Source: an uncultured Mediterraneibacter sp.
GTDB taxonomy: Bacteria; Bacillota; Clostridia; Lachnospirales; Lachnospiraceae
Reading direction: 5' to 3'
DNA length: 64,000 nucleotides
NCBI GenBank assembly: GCA_934309345.1
Contig: CAKRDD010000005.1
Location: 62,001 to 126,000, forward strand
Part shown: in pieces, positions 32,875 to 41,289 of the stretch
Layout of the letters: each line of letters begins with the position of its first letter
Numbering within the stretch: position 1 is the first letter of the stretch
Notes under the pieces: model-generated
Told to the model about the DNA's origin: nothing
Databases searched by the model: none
The model's input: the letters and a program-made list of their open reading frames with translations, nothing else
Made by a program: the position numbers and the translations under genes

Positions 32875-34353
32875 TTATTTTCTATAACCGTTTCTACATT
32901 TTTCTACAAAACGCTCCGCAAAATTTTCACAAGATGGATAATACAAATGTGGATATCCCGCCACGAGATTCTCTTCCAGATGCATACATTCCCAGCTCCT
33001 CTTTCCATCTGGCTTGACAGCAAGACAATCGCTGCCACTATCCGTGCTGTCCCAGTAATGGAACTCGTGTGCACGGATGTTCTCACCCGGAAGAATCCAG
33101 CTGTCTGCTAAACTCATCTGTTCTTTAAACTCAGAGATCGGATTCTCATCAAGATTCCTCTGCAAATCCACATATCCAAATCGAACCAGTTTTCCTGTCG
33201 GAAATGTTCTCCCTTTGATTCGCCCAACTAATTTCCAGACATTTCCATCTGCATCTTCCATCTCTTCATGAAGATACATGAAACCACCGCACTCTGCCAG
33301 GCATTGGATCTTCTCCTGCGTCAGTGCTTTTCGAATGGATGTAAGCATACTCTGATTTTCAGAAAGTTGTTTTCCATACAGTTCAGGATAACCTCCTCCG
33401 AGTATCAATCCACTGATATTATTCGGCAGTTTCTCATCGTGAAGCGGACTGAATTCTATCAGTTCACAGCCAAGACGCTCTAATAATTCAAGATTATCTT
33501 TGTAATAAAAACAAAAAGCTTCGTCACGCGCCACTGCGATTTTGACTGGATCGTTCTTACTTTTTAAATTTCCAACCTTCTCCGATTCTTCTGAAACGTC
33601 TGCTTTCCATACTGCTGCTTCACCGGCAATCTCTTCCAGCAATTCAAGGTCTACTGTCTTTGCCAGGATTTCTCCCGCCTTTCTTACCTTCTCCTGCAGA
33701 TTTTCCATTTCCTGCGGTGTCACAAGTCCCAGATGACGGCTTTCCAGATGAAACACTTCATCTTCCGGCATGTAACCAACGACCTTGATTTCACCATGTC
33801 CAATCCGTTCCAGTTCTGTTTCCAGCATTGCCTTTAATCTTGGATACAACATCGCAGAAACACGGTTCAAAAGAATTCCACGGATATTACTGTCCGGACG
33901 GAACTCAGCGATTCCTTTCACCGTAGCTACAAGTGTCATTGCTGCACCTCTCGCATTAATCACAAGAATTACTGGAATTCCTAGCGTCTTTGCGACATCA
34001 TAAGAACTTCCTTTTACAGAATCAAGGGACATTCCGTCATAGAAACCCATAACGCCTTCGGTTATAGTAATATCCACATCTTTCGTATGCCTTAGATATC
34101 CTGCTTGTAAAATTTCTTTCTCAGAGAAAAATAAATCCAGATTCTTAGAATCAACGCCAAGGACTTCTCTATGAAACATCGGATCGATATAATCCGGGCC
34201 ACATTTACACGCACATACACGCTTCCCCTTCTGCTTAAACGCAGACATCAGACCACATGCTGCAGCTGTCTTTCCGCTGTTGCTGGAAACAGCAGACAGC
34301 AGGAATCCTGGATTTTTTTTCTGTTCTTTGCGACTACAATCATTCTTTTTCAT
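32875..34353 (-). CDS. cbiA: Cobyrinate a,c-diamide synthase CbiA/CobB
   Basis: This 492-aa ATP- and glutamine-dependent amidase forms the a and c amides. The N-terminal P-loop (AVSSNSGKTAAACGLMSAF), CGPDYIDPMFH and MGFYDGM mark the synthetase domain. The C-terminal class-I amidotransferase part shows GLILGGGYPELYG, the nucleophile in CLAECGGFMYL and the His in HEFHYWD. It overlaps the 3' end of cbiET by 14 bp and is the last gene of this block. Confidence 0.95.
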   Translation of the reverse strand: MKKNDCSRKEQKKNPGFLLSAVSSNSGKTAAACGLMSAFKQKGKRVCACKCGPDYIDPMFHREVLGVDSKNLDLFFSEKEILQAGYLRHTKDVDITITEGVMGFYDGMSLDSVKGSSYDVAKTLGIPVILVINARGAAMTLVATVKGIAEFRPDSNIRGILLNRVSAMLYPRLKAMLETELERIGHGEIKVVGYMPEDEVFHLESRHLGLVTPQEMENLQEKVRKAGEILAKTVDLELLEEIAGEAAVWKADVSEESEKVGNLKSKNDPVKIAVARDEAFCFYYKDNLELLERLGCELIEFSPLHDEKLPNNISGLILGGGYPELYGKQLSENQSMLTSIRKALTQEKIQCLAECGGFMYLHEEMEDADGNVWKLVGRIKGRTFPTGKLVRFGYVDLQRNLDENPISEFKEQMSLADSWILPGENIRAHEFHYWDSTDSGSDCLAVKPDGKRSWECMHLEENLVAGYPHLYYPSCENFAERFVEKCRNGYRK

Positions 34354-35641
34354 TTTCTGATGATTCTCCTGTCTGTGTATTTCCGCCGGCAGAAATAATA
34401 TAAACCGGATTCTGTCCCATCATCATATGATATCTTCCAAGAACCTTTGATCTTGCTGCACTCACCTGCAGAATCTCTGCATCCGGAAGACCCCCTTCGC
34501 CCACAAGCCCCATCACTTCACTGACTGTCTCAAGTGAAATTGCATTAATCACGATTCGTACATCTGGATTTTTCTTTTTGAGCAATTGCAAGATTTCTCG
34601 TAAATTTCCAGAACTTCCACCGATAAATGCATGTGTCGGTGTTTCCAGTTCCTCTAATGCCTGCGGCGCAAGCCCTTCTATGATTCGCACTCCATCTATC
34701 TTAAATTTTTTTCGATTCTGATCGATCAGTTCAACACCTTCCGGATTCTTCTCAATCGCATACACACGGATCTGCTCCCCTGCTCGTGCGATTTCTATAG
34801 AAACAGAACCTGTTCCGGCACCGATATCATATACAATGGCATCCTCTGTTAGCTCAAGCTCTGCTATACTGACAGAACGTACTTCTGACTTCGTCATCGG
34901 CACCTTTCCGCGGATAAACTCTTCATCTTTCAGATGCATACCTGCTGACTTACAATAAAATTGGTTTTCTACAAGAACTGCACAGAGTCCTTCAAAATCT
35001 TCCGCCTTCATCTCGCACAATTTACCTGAAAGAATCTTTTCTTCCTCATAAGACATCTGATGTCCTATATGAACCTGCACATTTCCTAAGCCATATTCTG
35101 ATAAAGTCTCATAAAAATAACGACCCGTATTTTTTCCACCAAGAAGCAAAAAGGTCTTCGGATGTCTGTGGATCGTCTGGACAAAATTCATGTCCTTTCC
35201 ATGAAGGCTCAGAATTTTTGCATCTTCCCAGGAAACACCGACTTTTGATGCAAGATAAGAAAGTGAGGAAATTCCAGGATAAATTTTTATTTGGTCAGAA
35301 CACACTTCCGTCAATCGTTCTTTCAGTTTTTTCGCTCCACTATAAAATCCTGTATCTCCCGAAAGAAGAATTCCTATTTTACTATGTTCTTTGTGCTCTT
35401 TTATATAGGATACAATCTCTTCTGTACGATATTCCTTAATAAATACTCCTTCATTTCTGTTGTTTCTCTCACACTGACGCATACTTAATCCATTCATGTT
35501 ACGAATCTGCTGTGCACAAGTAAGCATCCGTTCTGCTCCAATCAGACAATCCGACTCTTCTATCAATCGTCTGACTTCTTCTGTGATTGCATCACCAGAT
35601 CCCATTCCTATTCCCGCAAGGATAATTTGTCGTGATTCCAT
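34340..35641 (-). CDS. cobL: Fused precorrin-6Y methyltransferase/decarboxylase CbiET (CobL)
   Basis: The N-terminal ~200 residues (ILAGIGMGSGDAITEEVRRL, GILLSGDTGFYSGAKKL) are the tetrapyrrole methylase CbiE. The C-terminal ~200 (TKSEVRSVSIAELELTEDAI, DIGAGTGSVSIEIARAGE, FIGGSSGNLREIL) are the SAM-dependent C15-methylase/C12-decarboxylase CbiT. The ATG of MESRQI is preferred, with GGGAG 5 nt upstream; a GTG four codons earlier overlaps that site. A 120-bp spacer with a stem-loop separates it from cbiH. Confidence 0.95.
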   Translation of the reverse strand: MESRQIILAGIGMGSGDAITEEVRRLIEESDCLIGAERMLTCAQQIRNMNGLSMRQCERNNRNEGVFIKEYRTEEIVSYIKEHKEHSKIGILLSGDTGFYSGAKKLKERLTEVCSDQIKIYPGISSLSYLASKVGVSWEDAKILSLHGKDMNFVQTIHRHPKTFLLLGGKNTGRYFYETLSEYGLGNVQVHIGHQMSYEEEKILSGKLCEMKAEDFEGLCAVLVENQFYCKSAGMHLKDEEFIRGKVPMTKSEVRSVSIAELELTEDAIVYDIGAGTGSVSIEIARAGEQIRVYAIEKNPEGVELIDQNRKKFKIDGVRIIEGLAPQALEELETPTHAFIGGSSGNLREILQLLKKKNPDVRIVINAISLETVSEVMGLVGEGGLPDAEILQVSAARSKVLGRYHMMMGQNPVYIISAGGNTQTGESSENEKE

Positions 35642-35710
35642 TTCATCTCCCACTATATAACTATTTTTCTCTTGATTCTCTTGGTTTCTATCTGCTATAA
35701 TAAAATCTAG

Positions 35711-35752
35711 AAACGGGTTTTTACCACACTTCTTGTTGTGGCCTGCCCGTTT
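35711..35752. terminator. Two-part stem-loop in the cbiH-cobL spacer
   Basis: An outer 7-bp stem AAACGGG/CCCGTTT encloses an inner CCACA/TGTGG hairpin. On the plus strand it is followed by CTTTTTTT, so it would stop antisense transcription. On the minus strand, the operon direction, it is followed by CTAGATTTTATTAT, which is weak as a terminator and may mark partial attenuation or an internal promoter before cobL. Confidence 0.4.
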
Positions 35753-35761
35753 CTTTTTTTC

Positions 35762-36493
35762 TTATAACAGTTTATACCCCCTCGGCGTCACCATCCGCCC
35801 ATTCAGTTCCATCGTCCTTGAATTTCCAATAAACACTGTTGTAAACATATCTACTTTCGTATCTCTAAGTTCTTTCAATGACAGAATCTGATAAGATTCT
35901 CCTTCACGTCCGATATTCTTCACATAACCGCAGATATTTCCCGCATCTCTGTACTGAAGTAGTATATCACAGGCTTTCTGCAGATAATCTGCGCGTTTCT
36001 TACTTGACGGATTATAAAGACAGATGACAAAATCAGCCATTCCTGCCGCATGTAAACGCTTCTCAATCGTCTCCCATGGTGTCAGAAGGTCACTTAAGCT
36101 GATTACTGTAAAGTCATGCATGAGCGGCGCCCCAAGAACTGCTGCACCACCTGATGCTGCTGTAATTCCCGGAACAACTTCAATCTGAATCTCAGGATAT
36201 TCTTTTCCAATCTCAAAGATTAATCCTGCCATTCCATAAACTCCGGCATCTCCGCTGCAGATCATTGCAACATCCTGTCCTTTTCCTGCCTCTTTAAATG
36301 CCATTCTGCAGCGCTCCGGTTCTTTCCGCATCGGTGTGCTTAAGAATGTCTTCTCCGGAAATTGTTCTTTCACAAGATCGATGTATACATTATACCCAAT
36401 CAATACCGGACAATGTTCCAGTACCTTTTGTGCGCGCACGGTCATCTGTTCTTCTGCTCCCGGTCCGAGTCCTACTACATATACTGTACTCAT
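35762..36493 (-). CDS. cobJ: Precorrin-3B/cobalt-factor III C17-methyltransferase CbiH/CobJ
   Basis: This 243-aa tetrapyrrole methylase has the N-terminal VYVVGLGPGAEEQMTVRAQK, the SAM site MICSGDAGVYGMAGLIFE, GITAASGGAAVLGAPL and DFVICLYNPSSKKR, the last typical for the ring-contracting C17 enzyme. It is in series with the other corrin methylases (20 bp after cbiF). Confidence 0.95.
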   Translation of the reverse strand: MSTVYVVGLGPGAEEQMTVRAQKVLEHCPVLIGYNVYIDLVKEQFPEKTFLSTPMRKEPERCRMAFKEAGKGQDVAMICSGDAGVYGMAGLIFEIGKEYPEIQIEVVPGITAASGGAAVLGAPLMHDFTVISLSDLLTPWETIEKRLHAAGMADFVICLYNPSSKKRADYLQKACDILLQYRDAGNICGYVKNIGREGESYQILSLKELRDTKVDMFTTVFIGNSRTMELNGRMVTPRGYKLL

Positions 36494-36513
36494 TTCGTCT
36501 ATTCCTCTGTTTC

Positions 36514-37320
36514 CTATCTTTTCTCTATGCTCTGGTCATCTCCGTTTTGTCCTGAATCTTTCTTAGAACAGGAGGCTTGTCTGAATTCTGTCGTAAATGT
36601 TGGATCATAAAGCTTTGACCGTTCATAAGTCCCATCAAGTACTTCCCCGACTACGATAAGAGCGGTCTTTGTAACGTTTGCTTCTTTCGCTGTCTGCTCC
36701 AGCGTTCCAACTGTGCAACGAAGCACTTTCTGTTCCGGCCAGGTCGCTTTATAAACAATAGCTGCCGGCGTATCTTCGCTGTATCCACCTTCTATCAATT
36801 CTGCTGAAAGTTCTTTTAACAGTCCTGTACTCAAGAATAAAACCATCGTCGCCTGATGTGCCGCAAAGCTTCTGACGGACTCTTTCTCCGGTACCGGTGT
36901 CCTTCCAGCCATTCTCGTAATCACGACAGACTGAGAGATCCCTGGCAGTGTATACTCTGCTTCCAGCGCTGCCGCAGCTCCGCAAAATGAACTGACACCC
37001 GGACAATCTTCATATGGTATCTCAAGTTTCTTCAGCTCATCCATCTGCTCTCGAATGGCACCATAAAGGCAAGGGTCTCCGGTATGCAGACGTACGATTT
37101 CTTTTCCGTCCCCGTGGCCCTTCACCATCACTTCTAATACTTCTTCCAATGTCATCTTCGCACTGTTATATATCTCGCATTCTTCTTTACACAGCTTAAG
37201 TAATCCCGGGTTCACAAGAGAACCTGCATAGATCACGATGTCTGCTTCTTTCAATAGTCTTTGTCCCCTTACTGTGATCAGGTCCTCTGCTCCCGGACCC
37301 GCTCCTACAAATGTAATCAT
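36514..37320 (-). CDS. cobM: Precorrin-4 C11-methyltransferase CbiF/CobM
   Basis: This 268-aa protein begins ITFVGAGPGAEDLITVRGQR and has VIYAGSLVNPGLL, RLHTGDPCLYGAIREQMDEL, VSSFCGAAAALEAEYTLPG and ITRMAGRTPVPEKES, the exact CbiF pattern. It transfers a methyl from SAM to C11 of the corrin ring precursor. A Cys/Lys-rich tail (ASCSKKDSGQ) extends past the family core. Confidence 0.95.
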   Translation of the reverse strand: MITFVGAGPGAEDLITVRGQRLLKEADIVIYAGSLVNPGLLKLCKEECEIYNSAKMTLEEVLEVMVKGHGDGKEIVRLHTGDPCLYGAIREQMDELKKLEIPYEDCPGVSSFCGAAAALEAEYTLPGISQSVVITRMAGRTPVPEKESVRSFAAHQATMVLFLSTGLLKELSAELIEGGYSEDTPAAIVYKATWPEQKVLRCTVGTLEQTAKEANVTKTALIVVGEVLDGTYERSKLYDPTFTTEFRQASCSKKDSGQNGDDQSIEKR

Positions 37321-37334
37321 AGTTCTTCCTGCCT

Positions 37335-38096
37335 TTACTGTTTTTTCTTGTCTTTTACGATTAGAAGGGAATAGTATCCCATATCTTCTGAAATCTCTTC
37401 AACTGACCGGACAATACGCTCCTTGTCCATTCCGCAGTTTTCTACAAGACAGATATCCTGACTGCTTTCTTGTAAAAACTCTTTTATCTTGCCCATCTTT
37501 CTTCCTGTCTTCATCAGAATCTTTGTTCCCGATAACTGCAGACCTTCTCCTGACTCATAAGAACCCGGTAAAATATGGATCTGCTCTTCCTGTTCTCCAA
37601 GTGGCTGATTCAACCTTGCAGCCGCTGCACAAAAAGATGGAATCCCCGAAACTGTCTCAACCTGATAGCCATCCTGTTCCATCATCTGCTCCACATACAT
37701 ACATGTAGAATAAACCGTTGGATCTCCCAGCGTCAGAAATGCCAGATTCCATCCTTTCTCAAGAAGCTGCTCTATTGCTTCTGCTCCCTGTGCATGAATC
37801 TTTTTCAGCTTTTCCTTATCTTTGATCATTGGCATTGGGAGAAAGAGAATCTTTTTTTCCTTAAGCTCCGAGACTGTCTGCACTGCAATCTGATAAGCTG
37901 TACAGCTTTCCAGATATCCCGCTGCCCTGTTTTCCATCTCATTTTGTTCTAGCAGTAACGGCTCTGTCAGTTCTCTATTCGAAACCGGAAGCACTATGAT
38001 ATCACATTCTTTTATTCTTCGAACTGCTTTCAATGTCATTAATTCAGGATCTCCCGGTCCCACTCCGATTCCATAAAATTTTCCTGTCTGTTTCAT
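37335..38096 (-). CDS. cobI: Precorrin-2/cobalt-factor II C20-methyltransferase CbiL/CobI
   Basis: This 253-aa methylase shows FYGIGVGPGDPELMTLKAVR at the N-terminus, AFLTLGDPTVYSTCMYVEQM, ETVSGIPSFCAAAARLNQPL and ILMKTGRKMGKIKEFL. It acts right after precorrin-2 (or its cobalt form) at C20. The start overlaps the cbiD stop by 4 bp. Confidence 0.95.
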   Translation of the reverse strand: MKQTGKFYGIGVGPGDPELMTLKAVRRIKECDIIVLPVSNRELTEPLLLEQNEMENRAAGYLESCTAYQIAVQTVSELKEKKILFLPMPMIKDKEKLKKIHAQGAEAIEQLLEKGWNLAFLTLGDPTVYSTCMYVEQMMEQDGYQVETVSGIPSFCAAAARLNQPLGEQEEQIHILPGSYESGEGLQLSGTKILMKTGRKMGKIKEFLQESSQDICLVENCGMDKERIVRSVEEISEDMGYYSLLIVKDKKKQ

Positions 38097-39262
38097 CCAT
38101 TCTCCTGTATCTTCTTTAACAACTCATCCGCATTTTCCGACTTTCCAAGAATGCCATCCTCTGTTGAAAATAAAATCACACCAATTCGCAGTTCGTCTCC
38201 GGCTCTGTTCTTTAAAAAGAATTCAATACGTTTCATCACACTTTTCATCACCGGCTCAACCAGATTTTCTCTGCGCAATATTTCCAGTGCCTCAGTTGTG
38301 TTGATACATTCCATAATTTCCCGCACAATTGTTGCATCCGCGCCATTCATCGCCGCATGCACGCCAAGTACTTCCATTCGACAATCTGCCTGTCTGGAAT
38401 GCGTATTCATCACACCTGCTGCCAGCTTGATAAACTTACCGATATGTCCGATCAAGAGAATGCCTTTCATTCCAAGAAGCTTTGCATCCTCAATTGTCTC
38501 ACCGACATAATTACTACATTTTACAGAAAGTGCTGTGTCCACCTGAAGCTTTTCCCGTAAGAAGTCCATCCCATAATTTCCCGGGACAACATAGCACCAA
38601 TCTGTTCCATTTTCTTTGAGCATCTTCATTTCCAGATAAATCGTATCCGTCAGCGCCTTCTCACTCATCGGTTCCACAATACCTGTTGTTCCTAAGATTG
38701 AGATTCCTCCCTCGATCCCAAGTCTTGGATTAAATGTCTTCTTCGCAACCTCTGCCCCTTCCGGCACGGATAGGCGCACTTGCAGATTTCCTGTATATTC
38801 ATGCTTTCTACAAACTTCTTCCACCACTTCACAGATCATTCTCCGCGGCACTTTATTGATCGCCGCCTGACCGATTTTCTGTTCCAGCCCCGGTTTCGTT
38901 ACCCGACCGATTCCAACACCGCCATCCAGATTGATTCTCTCGGAAAGATCTACACTATTCTCCGAATTTATTTTACTCTTCTTCTCTGCCTTTTGAACTG
39001 TTGCATACACAAGTATTCCATTCGTTACATCCGGATCGTCTCCACTGTATTTTCGCACTGCACACGATACTTCTGACTTCTTACGCATGATATCTTCCAG
39101 CTCAAGATACAGTTCAATCCCCTTCGGTGTAAGCAATCTCACCTGACGGATTTCTTCACCTGACAGCAACATCTCTGTCGCCGCTTTTGCCGCTGCCGCC
39201 GCACAGCTTCCAGTCGTATAGCCCATCTGAAGACCTGATCTGGTCTTTCCGATTTCTTTCAT
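38093..39262 (-). CDS. cbiD: Cobalt-precorrin-5B C1-methyltransferase CbiD
   Basis: This 389-aa protein starts with the family sequence LQMGYTTGSCAAAAAKAATE, then DDPDVTNGILVYATVQ, GVGIGRVTKPGLE, GGISILGTTGIVEPMSEKAL and LIGHIGKFIKLAAGVMNTHS. CbiD marks the anaerobic, early-cobalt-insertion route. Its first base is the last base of the cobA gene's stop codon, so the two are coupled. Confidence 0.96.
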   Translation of the reverse strand: MKEIGKTRSGLQMGYTTGSCAAAAAKAATEMLLSGEEIRQVRLLTPKGIELYLELEDIMRKKSEVSCAVRKYSGDDPDVTNGILVYATVQKAEKKSKINSENSVDLSERINLDGGVGIGRVTKPGLEQKIGQAAINKVPRRMICEVVEEVCRKHEYTGNLQVRLSVPEGAEVAKKTFNPRLGIEGGISILGTTGIVEPMSEKALTDTIYLEMKMLKENGTDWCYVVPGNYGMDFLREKLQVDTALSVKCSNYVGETIEDAKLLGMKGILLIGHIGKFIKLAAGVMNTHSRQADCRMEVLGVHAAMNGADATIVREIMECINTTEALEILRRENLVEPVMKSVMKRIEFFLKNRAGDELRIGVILFSTEDGILGKSENADELLKKIQENG

Positions 39263-39789
39263 TAGTACTCAATCCCTTTTCTCGCATAGATTCCCTGATC
39301 AAACGGATGCTTCACTTTCTTTATCTCTGATACATAGTCTGCAAGTTCGACAAGTTTTTCATCCGGATTACGTCCTGTCAGTACAATCTCCAGTTCTTTT
39401 GGTTTCTTTCCGAGGAATTCAATTGCTTCCTCCTTCGGAATCAGATCATACATATAAGCTGCCATGAACTCATCGATTACAAGCACATCATATCTTCCTG
39501 TAAGAATCTCTAATTCAATCGCTCTCCATAGCCGCAGATAAGTTTCTCTTACTTCCTGCTTTTCTTCTTCAGATAAATTTTTAAAAAAGCCATATGACTT
39601 TTCCAGATGAAGTACTTTAATCTGAGAAATATCATCGAGAATCGCCAGTTCTCCGGAAGATTCATTTTTTAAAAAACGGGTAAACAAAACCTTAAGTCCA
39701 CTTCCCGCAGCACGGACTGCAAGTCCGATTGCCGCTGATGTTTTCCCTTTTCCGTCTCCACAATAAATGTGTATCAATCCCTGTTCCAT
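39262..39789 (-). CDS. cobA: Corrinoid adenosyltransferase CobA/BtuR (CobO)
   Basis: This 175-aa ATP:corrinoid adenosyltransferase has the reversed-type P-loop IYCGDGKGKTSAAIGLAVRA (9-28), FLKNESSGELAIL, LVIDEFMAAYMYDLIPKEEA and ELVLTGR-type ELEIVLTGRNPDEKL. It attaches the 5'-deoxyadenosyl ligand to Co(I). It overlaps cbiJ by 16 bp. Confidence 0.95.
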   Translation of the reverse strand: MEQGLIHIYCGDGKGKTSAAIGLAVRAAGSGLKVLFTRFLKNESSGELAILDDISQIKVLHLEKSYGFFKNLSEEEKQEVRETYLRLWRAIELEILTGRYDVLVIDEFMAAYMYDLIPKEEAIEFLGKKPKELEIVLTGRNPDEKLVELADYVSEIKKVKHPFDQGIYARKGIEY

Positions 39790-40622
39790 TTTCTCATCTC
39801 CTGTTCTGCTTCCTCTACCGACAAGCCTTCTTCTATCGGCCTTCCGATTACGAGAAGAACCGCGCCTGCCTGCTCTGCTGCTTCAAGCTTTTCTGCAAAT
39901 CCGCCATTCTTTCCGGATTCTTTTGTTACGAAATATTTTGCCTCTGTCTGACGAAGAAGTGCAAGATTCATTTCCCTGGAAAATGGACCCTGCATTGCGA
40001 TCAGATGCTTTCCTGAAAATCCAAGTTCTATACTCTGCATTACTGATGGAAGCACGGAAAGCACTCTTGCATAGCATCGTTCTTTATAATTTGTCAAACA
40101 AGTATATTTATCCAGTTCTTTACTGCCTGTTGTTATCAGAATATTTCCCTGCGTCTGTTCAAGATAATCCACGGCCTCATCCACGCTATTCACACAGACT
40201 ACAGAACTGTCACTCTTAATGGTCGCATTTATCCTTTCACAAGTATGTTCTTCTGATCTGCCTGCCATTGCTTCTGTCAGAAAATCCCTTAAACATCTTA
40301 AATACTCTATTCCGATGTTTTTACATGCCCTCTGTATATTTTCCGTCACTGCAACTGCAAACGGATGAGTCGCGTCTATGACAAGCCCTACTTGCTCTTT
40401 TTCAAAGAACATTTCCATCTCCTGCTGATCCATACGTCCGTGGATCACACGAAATTCTGACTTCTTATTCTTCTCTTTTTGCAACTGCAGATCATGTTCC
40501 AATAATTCTTCGCCATATTCTGTCGCAGCACTTACGATACAGGGGATTCCTTCTTTAACGGCATATTCTGCCAGCTGTCGTCCCTCTGTCGTACCGGCAA
40601 AAATAAGGATATTTCTCTTCAT
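39774..40622 (-). CDS. cbiJ: Precorrin-6A (cobalt-precorrin-6A) reductase CbiJ/CobK
   Basis: This 282-aa NAD(P)H reductase begins ILIFAGTTEGRQLAEYAVKE and has VIDATHPFAVAVTENIQRAC, GNILITTGSKELDKYTC, CYARVLPS-like RCYARVLSVLPSVMQSIELG and the late FVTKESGKNGGFAEKLEAAE. It reduces the macrocycle between CbiD/CbiG steps and CbiE. It lies 16 bp after the metal sensor gene. Confidence 0.93.
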   Translation of the reverse strand: MKRNILIFAGTTEGRQLAEYAVKEGIPCIVSAATEYGEELLEHDLQLQKEKNKKSEFRVIHGRMDQQEMEMFFEKEQVGLVIDATHPFAVAVTENIQRACKNIGIEYLRCLRDFLTEAMAGRSEEHTCERINATIKSDSSVVCVNSVDEAVDYLEQTQGNILITTGSKELDKYTCLTNYKERCYARVLSVLPSVMQSIELGFSGKHLIAMQGPFSREMNLALLRQTEAKYFVTKESGKNGGFAEKLEAAEQAGAVLLVIGRPIEEGLSVEEAEQEMRKWNRD

Positions 40623-40637
40623 CTAAACCACCATCAT

Positions 40638-41033
40638 TTACTTAATAAACTTATCGATTGCCTCGTCAAGAGCTCGTATCGTCTCCATATCATTCTGCTC
40701 AACAGCTTCAACAATACAGTGATCCAGATGGTTCTTCAGAATCACTTTTCCTGTATTATTGATCGCCGAACGAACTGCCGCAAGCTGGATTAGCACTTCG
40801 CTGCAATCCTCGTCACGCTCTACCATTCGTTTCACAGCCTCAAGATGTCCAATTGCCCTGGACAGACGATTTACGACCTTCTTCTTCTCTTCTGCGCTGT
40901 GTACATGACGGTGAACATGCCCTGAGCCTCCATGATCATGATGATGTACATGTGACTCTGCCACCCCATCTCCGTTATGATGCACATGGGTATATTCTGT
41001 TCCGTCCTCCCGGAAATGTGTATGTTCTTTCAT
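40638..41033 (-). CDS. CsoR/RcnR-family metal-sensing repressor with histidine-rich head
   Basis: This 131-aa protein uses the ATG of MKEHTHF; a GTG two codons earlier is possible. The first ~46 residues hold about 14 histidines (HVHHNGDGVAESHVHHHDHG). The remaining helical bundle is the DUF156 fold: RLSRAIGHLEAVKRMVERDE, Cys in DCSEVL and HLDHC in helix 2. This gives a C-H-C set as in copper CsoR plus an extra His, while the His-rich head recalls Ni/Co sensors. It is the first gene of the cobalamin block, so cobalt sensing is the likeliest role, though copper or nickel cannot be excluded. Confidence 0.85.
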   Translation of the reverse strand: MKEHTHFREDGTEYTHVHHNGDGVAESHVHHHDHGGSGHVHRHVHSAEEKKKVVNRLSRAIGHLEAVKRMVERDEDCSEVLIQLAAVRSAINNTGKVILKNHLDHCIVEAVEQNDMETIRALDEAIDKFIK

Positions 41034-41164
41034 AATCACTCATCGAAACCTTTCTTTTTACTCTGTCACTGATTATAAAACAAAATCTCTTTTTCTTCAA
41101 CTTGTTCCTTTTAACGCCTCAATATTAGTCACGGTGAACAGTAACCGGTGCACAAAATTTTTTC

Positions 41165-41193
41165 TTGCATTTTTCCAAAAGCCATGGTATCTT
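41165..41193 (+). promoter_or_regulatory. amtB promoter
   Basis: TTGCAT (41165-41170), a 17-bp spacer and TATCTT (41188-41193) would start the transcript at about 41200, exactly where the folded leader begins. No PurR/TnrA-type palindrome was recognised. Confidence 0.5.
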
Positions 41194-41201
41194 AGTATGC
41201 A

Positions 41202-41257
41202 AGACAAAGACGTCTGACAGAAAGGTAAGAGATTGCCCTTCTATCAGGCGTCTTTTT
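41202..41257 (+). promoter_or_regulatory. ANTAR-type antitermination leader and terminator of amtB-glnK
   Basis: There are two adjacent hairpins. AGAC-AAAGAC-GTCT (41202-41215) and AGAAAGGTA-AGAGAT-TGCCCTTCT (41219-41242) both have hexanucleotide loops with A at position 1 and G at position 4, the ANTAR recognition feature. The competing structure pairs 41209-41225 with 41236-41252 (17 positions, two mismatches) and is followed by TTTTT, an intrinsic terminator. The arms overlap, so forming the first hairpins would block termination. Confidence 0.75.
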
Positions 41258-41289
41258 GCATTATCAGATAAATTGGGAGGATTTAGAAA

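Noticed and set aside
41040..41164. Cobalamin riboswitch before the cobalamin block.
   Set aside because: No B12-box-like sequence or long folded leader was seen on the minus strand; the start of the block is only a short AT-rich spacer.
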